DNA of 64,000 nucleotides, from positions 124,001-188,000 of the forward strand of contig CAWBTE010000008.1 of NCBI GenBank assembly GCA_963791615.1. Direction: 5' to 3'. Shown here piece after piece: positions 35,288-45,755 of this stretch. The DNA comes from CAILZL01 sp963791615 (GTDB lineage: Bacteria; Pseudomonadota; Gammaproteobacteria; Steroidobacterales; Steroidobacteraceae). Position 1 is the first letter of the stretch, and every line of letters starts with the position of its first letter. The translations under genes were made by a program, and so were the position numbers. The notes beneath the pieces are model-generated. The model made no database searches. It was not told the origin of the DNA and saw only the letters and a program-made list of their open reading frames with translations.

Positions 35288-37985
35288 ATGCAGACCTTGA
35301 AGACCGAAGATTTTGATGAGCCAAGCGTCACCGCCAAGGATCCATTCTGGGAATATCTGAACTCGGTGGAACATGAACTGGTCGCGCAGCAATACGCAGT
35401 CACTGCCTTTCGTACCGTACTCGGTGAAGGCGACAACCGGCTCAAGCAACGCTTCAACGATGAAGACTCGGTGGAAGTCATCGTGCGTGATCGGGCGCGT
35501 CTCGTGGACGCCCTGCTGCGCGCCGCCTGGCATCTGCATGTAGGTAAGCAGTTCAGGGAACTGGCGCTGGTGGCCGTGGGCGGCTACGGTCGCGGCGAAC
35601 TGAATCTGTGCTCTGACATTGACGTGATGATCCTGCTGCCCAAGAGCGAGGACAGCGCCTGGCAGTCCGGGCTGGGACAGTTCTTGGCCTTCATGTGGGA
35701 CATCGGCCTGGAAGTGGGACATAGCGTGCGCACCATCGACGATTGCCAGCGCGAAAGCGCTGCCGATGTCAGCGTCGCCACCACCTTGATCGAATCGCGC
35801 CTGCTCGCCGGACCTGAACCACTGCTGGAAGCCATGCGTCGGGCGCTGTCGTCCGAACGTGTCTGGCCCACCAAGGATTTCTTCGAAGCCAAGGTCGCTG
35901 AACAGGTCGCCCGTCATCATCGCTATCACGACACGGCTTACAACCTTGAACCGAACGTCAAATCCAGCCCCGGCGGTCTGCGTGACATCCAGACCATTGG
36001 CTGGGTGGCCAAACGCCATTTCGGCGCCGACTCGCTGGATGACCTGGTCAAGCACAATTTTCTTACACGCAGCGAGCTGCGCAAGCTCAAGGCAGCGCAA
36101 GCGTTCCTGTGGCGTGTGCGTTTCGCACTGCATCTGCTCACCGGCCGGCGCGAAGACCGCATCCTGTTTGATTATCAAATCAAACTGGCCAAGATGTTCG
36201 GTTATGAAGACGCCACCTACACCCTGGCGGTCGAGCAGTTCATGCAGCGCTATTATCGAAATGCCATGGAAATATCACTGCTGAATGAAATGCTGTTGCA
36301 GCTGTTCAGTGAGGCCATTCTTTCTGACCCGAATTCGCCACCTACTCCTGTCAACCCGCGCTTCCAGATTCGTAACGGCTATCTTGAGACCAGCCACGAA
36401 GATGTGTTTGAACGCAATCCTTCAGCGTTGCTGGAAGTATTCGTGGTGCTGCAACAGCACCCGGAACTGAATGGCGTCAGTGCCCAGACCATCCGCCAGC
36501 TGACGCGACACCTGTGGCTGATTGATGATGAGTTCCGTCAGCATCCACGCAATCACCGTCTGTTCATGGAAATCCTGCTGGCGCCGGTCGGCGTCACGCA
36601 TGAGCTGCGTCGCATGAATGCCTATGGCGTACTCGGCCGCTACATTCCTTCCTTCGGTCGTGTAGTCGGCCGCATGCAGTACGACCTGTTCCATGTCTAC
36701 ACGGTCGATGCCCATACCCTGTTCGTGCTGAGCAACCTGCGTCGCCTCGCCATGCCCAGGTTTGATAACGAACTGCCGGCCATCTCGCGCATCATGCAGG
36801 CGCTGCCGAAACCGGAAGTGGCTTACCTCGGCGCGTTATTCCACGACATCGCCAAGGGTCGGGGTGGCGATCACAGCGAACTGGGCTCGGTGGATTCGGA
36901 AACCTTCTGCCTTGAACAGGGCATGTCACGTTACGACGCACGCCTGGTGTCGTGGCTGGTGCGTAACCACCTGGTGTTCTCGATGACCGCGCAGAAAAAA
37001 GACATCAGCGATCCGCAAGTCATCAATGATTTTGCACAGCTGGTGGGCGACCAGACGCATCTGGATTATCTGTACGTGCTGACTGTTTCGGATGTGCGCG
37101 GCACCAATCCGAAATTATGGAACAACTGGAAATCGTCACTGTTCAATGAATTCTATGAACGTATCAAGCGCGCATTGCGGCGCGGCGCCGAGAATCCCAT
37201 CGACAAGGATGAACTGATTACCGAGAACAAGGCAGCCGCACGTGAGCTGCTGGCCAGCGCCGGCATCAGCGCCGGGCAGATTGAATCTGTCTGGGAGCGC
37301 TTCCCGGACATCTATTTCATCCGCTTCAATGCCAATGAAATCGCCTGGCATACTGAATTACTCTCGCAGCACAGCCCCGGTGATAACTCGCCACTGGTAT
37401 GCATTCAGCAGATTCCCGGCCGTGGCGGCACCGCAGTACTCACCTATACCTCACGCCGTCAGTACAGCTTTGCCAAGACCACGGCACTGCTTGACCAGAA
37501 AGGTACCAACATTGTCGACGCGCGCATCATGCCCACCAACAACGGTCATTCGCTGGATCTCTACCATGTGCTGGAAGACACCGGCAGGGAACTGAGTGAG
37601 TCGGGCCGCATTCGCGACATCGAAGCCGAACTGCGTCGCGTGCTCGCCACGCCGGATGGCAACCTGACTGCGGTCACCCGCCGCGGCCAATCGTCAGTCG
37701 CGCCTGTTCACCACCCACACGCAGATCAATTTCAGCGATGACACGCTCAACAATCGCACCATCCTGGAGCTGATCGCAGGCGACCGCCCCGGCCTGCTGT
37801 CGCAACTGGGTGAAGTGTTCATGCAGGAACACGTTTACCTGCATGACGCCAAAATCGGCACCGTGGGCGAGCGCGCAGAAGACGTATTCTATGTCACCGA
37901 TGAAGCGGGACTGCCGCTCAACACACAAACCCGCGAGCAATTGAAGCAGCAACTGATTGCAGCGCTGGACCAGAAAGCTCCCTGA
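35288..37985 (+). pseudogene. glnD: PII uridylyltransferase/uridylyl-removing enzyme GlnD, frameshifted before the last ACT domain
   Basis: About 899 codons. It uridylylates and de-uridylylates PII in response to glutamine. The nucleotidyltransferase motif GGYGRGELNLCSDIDVMIL lies near residue 98, the HD domain (LFHDIAKGRGGDHSELGSVD) near 517, and ACT domains fill the C-terminal fifth. As read, the frame runs into nonsense after LTAVTRRG and stops at 37741. The true end (RLFTTHTQINFSDDTLNN ... GDRPGLLSQLGEVF ... ALDQKAP) continues in the next frame to 37985. One surplus base in CCGCGGCC at 37681-37688 explains it. GlnD is rarely dispensable, so sequence error is likely. Confidence 0.9.
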
Positions 37986-37996
37986 AAAACACCGTG

Positions 37997-39190
37997 ATGA
38001 ATCCTAGCCTGTCGCTGTTAAAGCCCTACCCTTTTGAACGTCTGCGCGGCCTGCTGGCTGACAGCAAGCCCAACGCCGACCTGAAGCTCATTGGCCTGCA
38101 GATTGGTGAGCCACGTCATCCTGCCCCGAAGTTTGTTGAACAGGCTTTGACTGACAACATGAAAGGTCTGGGCAGTTATCCACTGACTGCGGGCATCTCC
38201 GAACTACGTCAGTCCATTGCTGCCTGGCTGGAACGCCGCTTCAGACTGCCGGCTGAATGCATCGACTCCGACAGCATGGTGCTACCGGTAAACGGCACAC
38301 GCGAAGCCCTGTTTGCCTTTGTGCAAACGGTGGTGGATCGTAGTCGGCCGGCGGCGGTGCTGATGCCCAATCCCTTCTATCAGATCTATGAAGGCGCGGC
38401 CTATCTGGCCGGAGCTGAACCGGTATTTCTCAACACCACCGCAGCCACCAATCAACTGCCCGATCTGGAAAGCGTAACAGTGGATGTCTGGCAGCGCTGC
38501 CAGGTGCTGTTCCTGTGCTCACCAGGCAATCCTACCGGCGCCATCATGTCGATGGATTATTTCAAGCGTGCTCTGGACCTCGCCGATCGCTACAACTTCG
38601 TGATTGCTTCGGATGAATGCTATTCCGAGATCTATCTCGATGAAACCAGCCCACCCATTGGTTTGCTCGAAGCCGCCATTGCTACTGGTCGCAGCCACTT
38701 CGAACGCTGCGTGGTGTTTCACAGTCTGTCCAAACGTTCCAGTGTGCCCGGCCTGCGTTCCGGCTTTGTGGCGGGTGATCCGAACATCATCAACCCCTTC
38801 CTGCTGTATCGCACCTATCACGGCTGCGCCATGCCGCCGCCGACACAGTTGGCCAGCATCATGGCGTGGAACGACGAACAGCATGTCATCGAAAATCGCC
38901 GTTTGTATCAGGCCAAGTTCGCGGCCATGATGCCCATCCTGAAACCGGTGATGGATATCTACGAACCGGAGGCCGGCTTTTATCTGTGGCCCAAGGTGGA
39001 TGATGACGAACGCTTTACCCGCGAGCTGTACGAACAGCAGCATGTCATGACCCTGCCTGGCAGTTATCTGTCGCGTGCGACGGCGCAAGGCGATCCCGGC
39101 AAGGGCCATGTGCGCTTCTCACTGACGGCCAGTGTCGATGAATGTCGTGAGGCGGCGCGGCGGATACGGACGTATATTGAATCGAGATAA
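37997..39190 (+). CDS. dapC: Succinyldiaminopimelate transaminase
   Basis: 397 residues. A PLP-dependent class I/II aminotransferase of the lysine/diaminopimelate pathway, here next to dapD. The PLP-lysine motif is HSLSKRSSVPGLRSGF; LFLCSPGNPTG and ASDECYSEIYLDE supply other cofactor contacts. The opening LLKPYPFERLRGLL is characteristic of the DapC of Bordetella, Neisseria and Xanthomonas type. GTG at 37994 or ATG at 37997 start it 8-11 bases after glnD. Confidence 0.92.
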   Translation: MNPSLSLLKPYPFERLRGLLADSKPNADLKLIGLQIGEPRHPAPKFVEQALTDNMKGLGSYPLTAGISELRQSIAAWLERRFRLPAECIDSDSMVLPVNGTREALFAFVQTVVDRSRPAAVLMPNPFYQIYEGAAYLAGAEPVFLNTTAATNQLPDLESVTVDVWQRCQVLFLCSPGNPTGAIMSMDYFKRALDLADRYNFVIASDECYSEIYLDETSPPIGLLEAAIATGRSHFERCVVFHSLSKRSSVPGLRSGFVAGDPNIINPFLLYRTYHGCAMPPPTQLASIMAWNDEQHVIENRRLYQAKFAAMMPILKPVMDIYEPEAGFYLWPKVDDDERFTRELYEQQHVMTLPGSYLSRATAQGDPGKGHVRFSLTASVDECREAARRIRTYIESR

Positions 39191-39197
39191 ATTCTGC

Positions 39198-39268
39198 GTA
39201 GGGGCGGTTCGTGAACCGCCCTCTTGAATCTCCGACCCGCAACAGGGCGGTTCACGAACCGCCCCTAC
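39198..39268. repeat. REP-like inverted pair between dapC and dapD
   Basis: Two palindromic units face each other. The left unit (39198-39222) has the core GGGCGGTTCGTGAACCGCCC. The right unit (39244-39268) is its inverse, with GGGCGGTTCACGAACCGCCC. Each can fold as a hairpin and the two can also pair with each other. A second pair lies at 60659-60725. Confidence 0.85.
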
Positions 39269-39284
39269 GACTGGAACTCTGACC

Positions 39285-40121
39285 ATGACCGACCTGACCA
39301 ATCTCGCCAACCTGATCACCGCCGCCTTCGAACAACGCGCCAACTTTTCACCGAAGAACGCGCCTGCTGATGTGCGCAACGCCGTAGAGGAAGCGCTGCA
39401 ACTGCTGGACAGCGGCAAGGTGCGCGTCGCCGAGAAAATCGATGGCAACTGGCGTGTTAATGAGTGGCTGAAAAAAGCCGTGCTGCTGTCGTTTCGCTTG
39501 AATGACAACGCGCCGATGTCCGCAGGCGGCTTCGCACAGTTCTATGACAAGGTGCCCACCAAGTATGCCGGCTACGATGCTGCGCGTTTCGCCGCTGAAG
39601 GCGTGCGCGTAGTGCCGCCGGCCATGGCGCGCCGCGGTTCGTTTATTGCACCCAATGCGATCCTGATGCCCTCTTACGTCAACATCGGCGCCTATGTCGG
39701 TGAAGGCACCATGGTCGATACCTGGGCCACCGTGGGTTCCTGCGCACAGATTGGCAAGAACGTGCACTTGTCCGGCGGCGTCGGCATTGGCGGCGTACTC
39801 GAACCGTTGCAGGCCAGCCCCACCATCATTGAAGACAACTGCTTCATCGGCGCGCGCTCGGAAATCGTCGAAGGCGTAATCGTGGAAGAAGGCTCGGTCA
39901 TTTCCATGGGCGTGTTTATCGGCCAGAGCACCAAGATTTATGACCGCACCTCTGGTGAGATCATCATGGGCCGTGTGCCGGCGGGTTCAGTGGTGGTATC
40001 GGGCAACCTGCCCTCGAAAGATGGCACCCATAGCTTGTACTGCGCCGTGATCGTCAAGCGCGTCGACGCGCAGACCCGCGCCAAGACTTCTTTGAATGAT
40101 TTGCTGCGTACGACGGATTGA
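39285..40121 (+). CDS. dapD: Tetrahydrodipicolinate N-succinyltransferase
   Basis: 278 residues. It succinylates tetrahydrodipicolinate in diaminopimelate/lysine synthesis. A hexapeptide beta-helix core (MPSYVNIGAYVGEGTMVDTW, CAQIGKNVHLSGGVGIGGV) follows a helical N-terminal domain (FRLNDNAPMSAGG). Its C-terminus DAQTRAKTSLNDLLRTTD is the part duplicated at 48541-48606. The REP pair sits just upstream, so it probably has its own expression control apart from dapC. Confidence 0.95.
   Translation: MTDLTNLANLITAAFEQRANFSPKNAPADVRNAVEEALQLLDSGKVRVAEKIDGNWRVNEWLKKAVLLSFRLNDNAPMSAGGFAQFYDKVPTKYAGYDAARFAAEGVRVVPPAMARRGSFIAPNAILMPSYVNIGAYVGEGTMVDTWATVGSCAQIGKNVHLSGGVGIGGVLEPLQASPTIIEDNCFIGARSEIVEGVIVEEGSVISMGVFIGQSTKIYDRTSGEIIMGRVPAGSVVVSGNLPSKDGTHSLYCAVIVKRVDAQTRAKTSLNDLLRTTD
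40057..40119 (+). repeat. Left copy of a 63-bp direct repeat at the dapD 3' end (attL-like)
   Basis: This segment of dapD, from AGCGCGT to the last coding base pair before the stop, matches 48541-48603 without gaps in the same orientation at 56 of 63 positions by eye. Upstream of AGCGCGT the two sequences share nothing obvious. Confidence 0.75.
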
Positions 40122-40161
40122 CCAGCGCTGGAGACGTTGAACACAACTTGCCATGACGAAT

Positions 40162-41672
40162 TCATCGGGCACGAGTCATCGAACGGACTCCGCCCGGCAT
40201 GAATGTCACCGGCCGCGTGACCAGGGGCGCATAGCGCAAGGTGAATCGCACCGTCGTCCCGACACCGGCTTCGCTCTCGATTGTCACGCTATGCCGCCAT
40301 GCAGTTCAACGATGCGCTGTACGATGGCGAGCCCCAGACCACAGCTCTGATTGCCCTGTTGGGCGCCGCGATACAGCCGCTCAAACACATGCGGCAGATC
40401 CGTGGTACTGATGCCACTTCCGGTGTCTTTGACCCCAATGTGCAGGTAGTCAGTTGCCGCCTGCATACTCAGCTCAATGCGCCCGCCGTGCTGGGTATTA
40501 CGCAAGGCGTTGTCCAGCAAGTTCTCGAAGATGCGTTCAATCAACGAGACATCACCCAGCACGGCAGGGGCTGCTGGGTCTACTTCGGTGCTGATCTCCA
40601 CGCCGAGCTGCTGGGCGCGCAACCGGAACCGTAAGGCAATATCCTGAATCAGTTCAGCCAGCGATAGCCGATCCAGTTGCGGTGCGATGATGCCCGCCTC
40701 CAGCTTTGACAGTTCAAACAAAGCGGCGATGAGCGTCGACACTTGTTCTGAATTGCGCAGTGCCGTGGTCAGATACTGGCGACGCGTGGTGGCAGGCAAC
40801 TGCTCGCCCTTGATCAGCACGGTTTCAAGATAGCCGTGCAGCGACGCCAGCGGCGTACGCAGGTCGTGTGAAATGCTGGCGACCAACTCGCGACGCTGAG
40901 CATCGCTGTGCTTTATCTGCTTTACCTGACTCTCGATGTGTGCAGACAGGGTATCGAACTGGCGTTTGAGCGCCGTGATTTCGTCCGCATCCTTCCCTGC
41001 GTCGCGAGCGGTGATGATGCCCATATGGTCAGACCATGCCGCCATGCTGCGCGCCAGGCGGCGTAGCGGCAGGGTGAGCAGCCCAAACAGTCCTGAAGCA
41101 ATCAGCAACGTAACAAACAGCAGTGCGGTCGCCACGCCGATACCGAGCTGCAATGAATAGCTGCCGCGCAAGGCGTCAACCACCGTGTCAAAGCGCTTGC
41201 CACCCAACACGACATACAGATAACCATGCAGCGTGCCGCCGTTGGCAACGGGCGCAGCGGAAAATACCGCGCCATGATTGGCGTCAGTAGGATCATCGCC
41301 ATACAAGGGACCATGGTGCGTATTGCTCATGAAGTCGTTGAGTGCATCGAGATCAACGCTGGTGCGACGCAGGCGCTCGCGTGGCACCAGCGTGGCGACA
41401 ATGCGCCCGTTGGGATCGAGCAGGTAAACCTCGGCGGAGGGATTGACGGTCATCACCCGGCGCGATAGTTCGTTGAGTGCGCCATGGTTGACGCCGCCAT
41501 GTCCCAGTAGCGCCAGCTCGTCGGTCACGTACATGGCAACGCTGGCATTGAGCCGTTGTGTCACCTCAGCTTGATAGCGCTGCGCGACGCTCGCCAACCA
41601 TACGCCGAGCGATATCGTACACAAAGTCAACAAGACACTCGCAGATAACGCCAGGCGGAGGTGCAGCCGCAT
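40162..41672 (-). CDS. Sensor histidine kinase (OmpR-partner type), C-terminus frameshifted
   Basis: About 503 codons. Two membrane helices (LALSASVLLTLCTISLGVWL and GIGVATALLFVTLLIASGLFG) flank a periplasmic sensor. A HAMP-like region follows, then the phosphoacceptor motif ASISHDLRTPLASLHGYLE and the ATPase boxes IFENLLDNALRNT, VKDTGSGIS and SCGLGLAIVQRIVELHGG. As read, the frame ends at 40284 just after HGGIA. The expected end (VTIESEAGVGTTVRFTL...) continues in another frame to 40162, implying one missing base near 40279-40284. The ATG at 41672 follows the regulator stop by one base, so the pair is coupled. The signal is unknown. Confidence 0.85.
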
Positions 41673-41673
41673 C

Positions 41674-42366
41674 TCAGCGCTCCATGAAACGATAGCCCAC
41701 ACCCCACACGGTCAGCAGGTAGCGGGGGATGGTCGCGGGTTCCAGCTTGGCGCGTAGCCGGTTGATGTGTGAGCTGACGGTATGTTCATACGCATCCTGG
41801 CTCAGTCCCCACACCTGATCCAGCAGCTGCGCACGACTGAATACCCGTCCCGGGTGACACACGAAGTGCGCCAGCAAATCAAACTCGCGCGCCGTCAACG
41901 TCAATTCAAGATTGCTGCGGCGTACTCGACGTGCAGCCAGATCAATCTCCAGCTCGCCAATACATACGATTTGTGTTGACGCGGCTGGTGCATTTCGCAG
42001 TTGCTGCACACGCCGCAGAATGGCGCGCACCCGTGCGCGTAGCTCCACTACGCTGAATGGCTTGGTGAGATAGTCATCCGCACCGGCGTCAAGCCCGCAG
42101 ACGCGATCCTGTTCAGTGGTGCGCGCCGTCAGCATCAATACCGGCGTGTAGTGATTCATCAAACGCAACTGCCGACAGATATCAATGCCATCCAGCTCCG
42201 GCAGGGATAGATCCAGCAGGATCAAATCCCAGCGCTCGCCAAGCGCACGCCGCAATCCCTCCCTGCCATTGCCGACCAGGCTGGCGGATAAATTCATGTC
42301 GCGCAAATGCAGTCCAACCAGGGCGGCGATATCCTGCTCGTCCTCGATTACCAGCACTCGCTGCAT
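41674..42366 (-). CDS. OmpR-family response regulator
   Basis: 230 residues. The receiver domain has IEDEQD, the phosphoacceptor Asp in LILLDLSLPELDG, and the conserved Lys in DDYLTKPFS. The C-terminal winged helix has LTAREFDLLAHFVCHPGRVF, SRAQLLDQVWG, VSSHINRLRAKL and VWGVGYRF. The start MQRVLVIEDE at 42366 is chosen because the frame further upstream overlaps the true 3' end of the propeller gene. It is transcribed with the downstream kinase gene. Confidence 0.88.
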   Translation of the reverse strand: MQRVLVIEDEQDIAALVGLHLRDMNLSASLVGNGREGLRRALGERWDLILLDLSLPELDGIDICRQLRLMNHYTPVLMLTARTTEQDRVCGLDAGADDYLTKPFSVVELRARVRAILRRVQQLRNAPAASTQIVCIGELEIDLAARRVRRSNLELTLTAREFDLLAHFVCHPGRVFSRAQLLDQVWGLSQDAYEHTVSSHINRLRAKLEPATIPRYLLTVWGVGYRFMER

Positions 42367-42442
42367 GGCCAGAGGCCGCACGCCAGTGAGTTCATCACGA
42401 CGTGCGGCGCGGCTGCTGGCAACGCCCGGCAGCGAACTGAGT

Positions 42443-43557
42443 TCAGAATGCAACAAGGCCATTGGAACCTGCTGGCAGACCATTGAAGGAACCGATAGCG
42501 GTCAGGCCGCCACGCCTGGATACGGCAAAGGTCGCAATCGAGCCAGTGCCCGAGTTCAACACATGCAGATATTCACCGCCGTCACTGAAGCTGAGATCAA
42601 TGGGGCCGGAGCCTGGGCCGGTGTAGCGGTGATGCCATTGCTATTCAGCAGTTGCAGTTGTCCACCGGGCAGGATGCGATAACCCGATACGGTGCCGCTG
42701 GCCGTGTTGGTGACATAGGCAAAACGTGTGTCGGGCGTGACGGCAACCCAGCAGGCCGCCGATTGCAGTGTCGGCACCGATGCATCCAGCACTGTGAGGT
42801 TCGCATCTCGATCAATCCGGAATGAGCTGACGCTGCTGGCATTCGGCGCACCGCCCACGGCTTCCGATATCAATACCTGGCGACCGCGACCCAATGCAAA
42901 ACCAAACGGCGTTTGTCCGGGCGAATCGAAGACTTTGCGAGCCACCGGCAGGCCGGCATAGTTCAGCGAGAAAGTGACAATCTTGTTGCTGGCTTTTTCG
43001 GTGACGATCAACGAACGGCCATCGCGACTGAATTGCACCTGCGCAGCTGCGACGCCGTCGCCACTCAGACCCCGTTCCGAGCCGGTCAGCGGGTATAGCT
43101 TGCCGTTGTTACGCATGACGAACCCGGCAATGTTGTCGCTACCGGCATTGAGCACATAGATCAGATCGCGATCCACGGTCACGCTGACCGGCCTGATGCC
43201 GCCGGAAGGAATGCGCTCGACCAATTTCAGGCCTTTGCTGGTTTTACGCAAAACTGACAGGTCATCGCTGCCGGGATTGACGACCAACAAGAAATCGCCA
43301 TCGGTCGCCAAGGCGCCCTGATTGCCAAGTCCACCGCCCGTGCCTGCACCACCGGTCGCGAACTCACCGGCAGGCGTTAAATTGCCATCGTATCCCTGGC
43401 GAAATGCCAGCACCTGGTTGCCGGTTGCGGCATTGCTCATGGTGTAAACGATGTCATTGCTTTCATCATTGTCGTAGGCGCTGGCGATGGTGAGCGGCGT
43501 GATAGCCAGGGCCGCTGCGACGACCAGCAGTCGCCGTATGAGTTGCTTGGGTTTCAT
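42443..43557 (-). CDS. Exported beta-propeller protein (lactonase/YncE-like), frameshifted near its end
   Basis: About 371 codons. A signal peptide (LLVVAAALAITPLTIASA) precedes repeated propeller blades (NQGALATDGDFLLVVNPGSD, RPVSVTVDRDLIYVLNAGSD, VAVTPDTRFAYVTNTASG). Such proteins include 6-phosphogluconolactonase-like and YncE-like proteins; no catalytic role is proven by sequence. As read it stops at 42556. Restoring one base in the GGGG run at 42602-42605 (a C run on the coding strand) adds the missing last blade (DLSFSDGGEYLHVLNSGTG ... NGLVAF) ending at 42443. It lies upstream of the two-component genes. Confidence 0.82.
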
Positions 43558-43721
43558 GATGACTTCTCTCTTTAGGTTGTTGACCCCGAAGCGGGGAAGA
43601 CATCATGTGCGGGCAAATCTCACGAAATCCTCACAGACCCCTCACAGACATGGTTGAGTTCGTGCGATGAGCCCAAAAGGTTACGGCGCAGGCATCCTGG
43701 TTTTGCCTTGCCGCATCAGTC

Positions 43722-43757
43722 ACTTTTCGCCAGTAACTTTTCGCCGGTAACTTTTCG
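43722..43757. repeat. Short tandem repeat, period 14
   Basis: ACTTTTCGCCAGTA, ACTTTTCGCCGGTA and a partial ACTTTTCG lie in tandem upstream of the DUF1223 gene. They may form regulatory half-sites or be slippage products. Confidence 0.55.
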
Positions 43758-43805
43758 AATGACTGGCGCGAATTGACTGGCAATACCCTACGTGAAGCGA
43801 CAGTC

Positions 43806-44528
43806 ATGCCGGAACCACACAGGCATTCTTGTTTACACCGCCTGCTGTTGTTTGCGCTCGCGCTGATTGGCGGTGCGGTTCTCGCACAAACCCCAACCCG
43901 TCCCACGGTCATCGAACTGTTCACTTCACAAGGCTGTAGCTCCTGCCCGCCGGCGGATGCGCTGCTGGGCGAATTGGCGCAGCGACCCGATGTGATCGCC
44001 CTCGCCTTTCATGTTGATTACTGGGACTACATCGGCTGGCGGGATCGATTCGCACTGCCCCTCTCTGCACAGCGGCAACGTCAGTATGAAACGTCACTGC
44101 GCTTGCGCAATTCATTTACTCCGCAGGCGATTATTGATGGCGACCGCAGTGTGCTGGGCTCGAATCGCAGCGCCTTGCTGGCCGCTATTAAAGCAACACC
44201 CGGTGTTGCCATGAGACTGACGCCAAGCGCTACCGGGCTGATCATCGCCCTGGATGAATGGCAGGGATCACAGCACCTGGACGTGAATATGATCAGCTAC
44301 CTGCCGAAATCCACTACAGCCATCGCCCGTGGCGAAAATGCGGGCCATGTGCTGCAGGAGTTCAACATCGTGCGTTCATTCCGGCGGCTGGATCAATGGG
44401 ATGGAAAACCTCGGCGTTTTAATGTGCCGCTGTCTTCACTGCCAGCAGATGCAAGCAAGGTCGCGGTGCTGTTGCAGCTGCCCGGGGCGGGCCACATTGT
44501 GGGCGCTGCGTCTATCTCGATAAGATGA
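43806..44528 (+). CDS. DUF1223 family exported thioredoxin-like protein
   Basis: About 240 residues. A signal-like N-terminus (LLLFALALIGGAVLAQ) precedes VIELFTSQGCSSCPPADALL, a C-x-x-C motif in a thioredoxin-like setting, and AFHVDYWDYIGWRDRFA, both characteristic of DUF1223 proteins. Their function is not established. ATG 43806 is preferred since the signal peptide starts there; the frame opens earlier at 43773. It converges on the ABC operon. Confidence 0.85.
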   Translation: MPEPHRHSCLHRLLLFALALIGGAVLAQTPTRPTVIELFTSQGCSSCPPADALLGELAQRPDVIALAFHVDYWDYIGWRDRFALPLSAQRQRQYETSLRLRNSFTPQAIIDGDRSVLGSNRSALLAAIKATPGVAMRLTPSATGLIIALDEWQGSQHLDVNMISYLPKSTTAIARGENAGHVLQEFNIVRSFRRLDQWDGKPRRFNVPLSSLPADASKVAVLLQLPGAGHIVGAASISIR

Positions 44529-44610
44529 AACAGGACTAAGAAAGCTCTGATTTACCTTCTCGTTCGGGTCAGAGCAAGTCAGAAACGCTATTTTGATTTT
44601 ACAGTAAGAA

Positions 44611-44636
44611 TTCGTCGACAAGCTCAGGACGAACGG
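44611..44636. repeat. Solo half of the CCTGAGCTTGTCGA palindromic repeat
   Basis: The minus strand reads CCGTTCGTCCTGAGCTTGTC followed by GACGAA. This matches the left arm of the copies at 58341 and 5574. It lies in the gap between the convergent DUF1223 and ABC permease genes. Confidence 0.7.
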
Positions 44637-44653
44637 AGTTAATCAGAGGTTAC

Positions 44654-45755
44654 CTAACCCAGACGCCGCCGATAACAAATGCTGGCAACGATCGATGCCA
44701 GCAGTGTGAACAGCAGCAGTCCCTGCATTTCCTGCCAGACAAACTGGCCGCCCTCGCCACGCAACATCACACCCCGTGCGACGCGTACGAAATGGGTCAG
44801 GGGCAACATCTCGCCGAGGGCCTGTGCCCAGTTGGGCATGCTTGAAAAAGGAAACATGAAACCCGACAGCAACATTGAAGGCAGATAGAAAAACACCGCC
44901 CCTGGATCGCCTGCATCTGATTGGCTGCAAGCCCGGATAGCGCGAAACCCAGCACCAGATGCGCGGCCGCAGCAACAGCGCTGCCAGCATCAGCGCCTTG
45001 AAGTCACCGAGCAGCGGCACCTGCAACAAGACATGTGCGAGGCCGATAACAATCGCCGCTTGCAGCACCCGAGCAGCAGGTACGGCGACAACTTGCCCAG
45101 CAGCGCATCGAAGGCATCAACCGGCGTAGCCAGCAGACTTTCCCAACTGCCCTGTTCGCGCTCACGGACCAGCGTCAAGGTACCGAGCATCAGCATTGAG
45201 ATCATCACCACCACCCCTGCCAGTCCGGGCGCCAGCGCCCAAGCCGATTTTCCTTGCGGGTTATAGAGCCATTGCACTTCTGTCTGCGGCAGACACGCCC
45301 GATATGCTGCCGGCTTGGCTGGCGATGGCTGCTTGTAGCGCCAGCACCGCGGGTCGCACCGCCGCGGGATCGCTGAAGTCCGCGATCAAACGCGGCATGC
45401 CAGGATCACTGAGATCCAGCGCTACCAACGCCTGCTGATCAATCACCATGCGCCGCGCCGCCGTCGCGGCAAGAAAATCACCGGTCACCTTGAAGTAACC
45501 GGTATCGGCAAGGCTTCGATCCAGCCATATTGTCTCCATGGCTGCGTTGCGGGCGATGGCCAGGGTAATGTTTTTCGCCTCCAGATCGACCGCGTAGCCA
45601 AACAACAGAATCTGTACCGCTGGCACCACCAGGATCAGTGACAGCGAGGTGCGATCGCGCAACAAGCGTAGCGTCTCGACGCGTGCTACGGCGCTGATCC
45701 GTGCGCAGCGCCGCCACAGACTGTTCAGAGTGGGCCGGTGTTTGGGATTGGTCAT
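44654..45755 (-). pseudogene. ABC-2 type transport permease, broken by about four frameshifts
   Basis: Reassembled across frames it is a normal ABC-2 permease of about 367 residues. An N-terminal helix (SLSLILVVPAVQILLFGYAV) and an extracytoplasmic region are followed by LYNPQGKSAWALAPGLAGVV, LTLVREREQGSWESLLATPV, KLSPYLLLG-VLQAAIVIGLAHV, the family motif LANQMQAIQG-like AANQMQAIQG, VFFYLPSMLLSGFMFPF and ASICYRRRLG. The breaks are: one surplus base near 45290-45310, one missing G near the CCC at 45068-45070, one missing base near 44970, and one missing G at the CCCC 44899-44902. The ATG overlaps the ATPase stop by 4 bases. It may be a true pseudogene or a badly called stretch. Confidence 0.82.

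Noticed and set aside
35189..36178. A 329-codon minus-strand open frame opposite the start of glnD
   Set aside because: It overlaps the GlnD nucleotidyltransferase motifs and has no recognisable domain or ribosome binding site.
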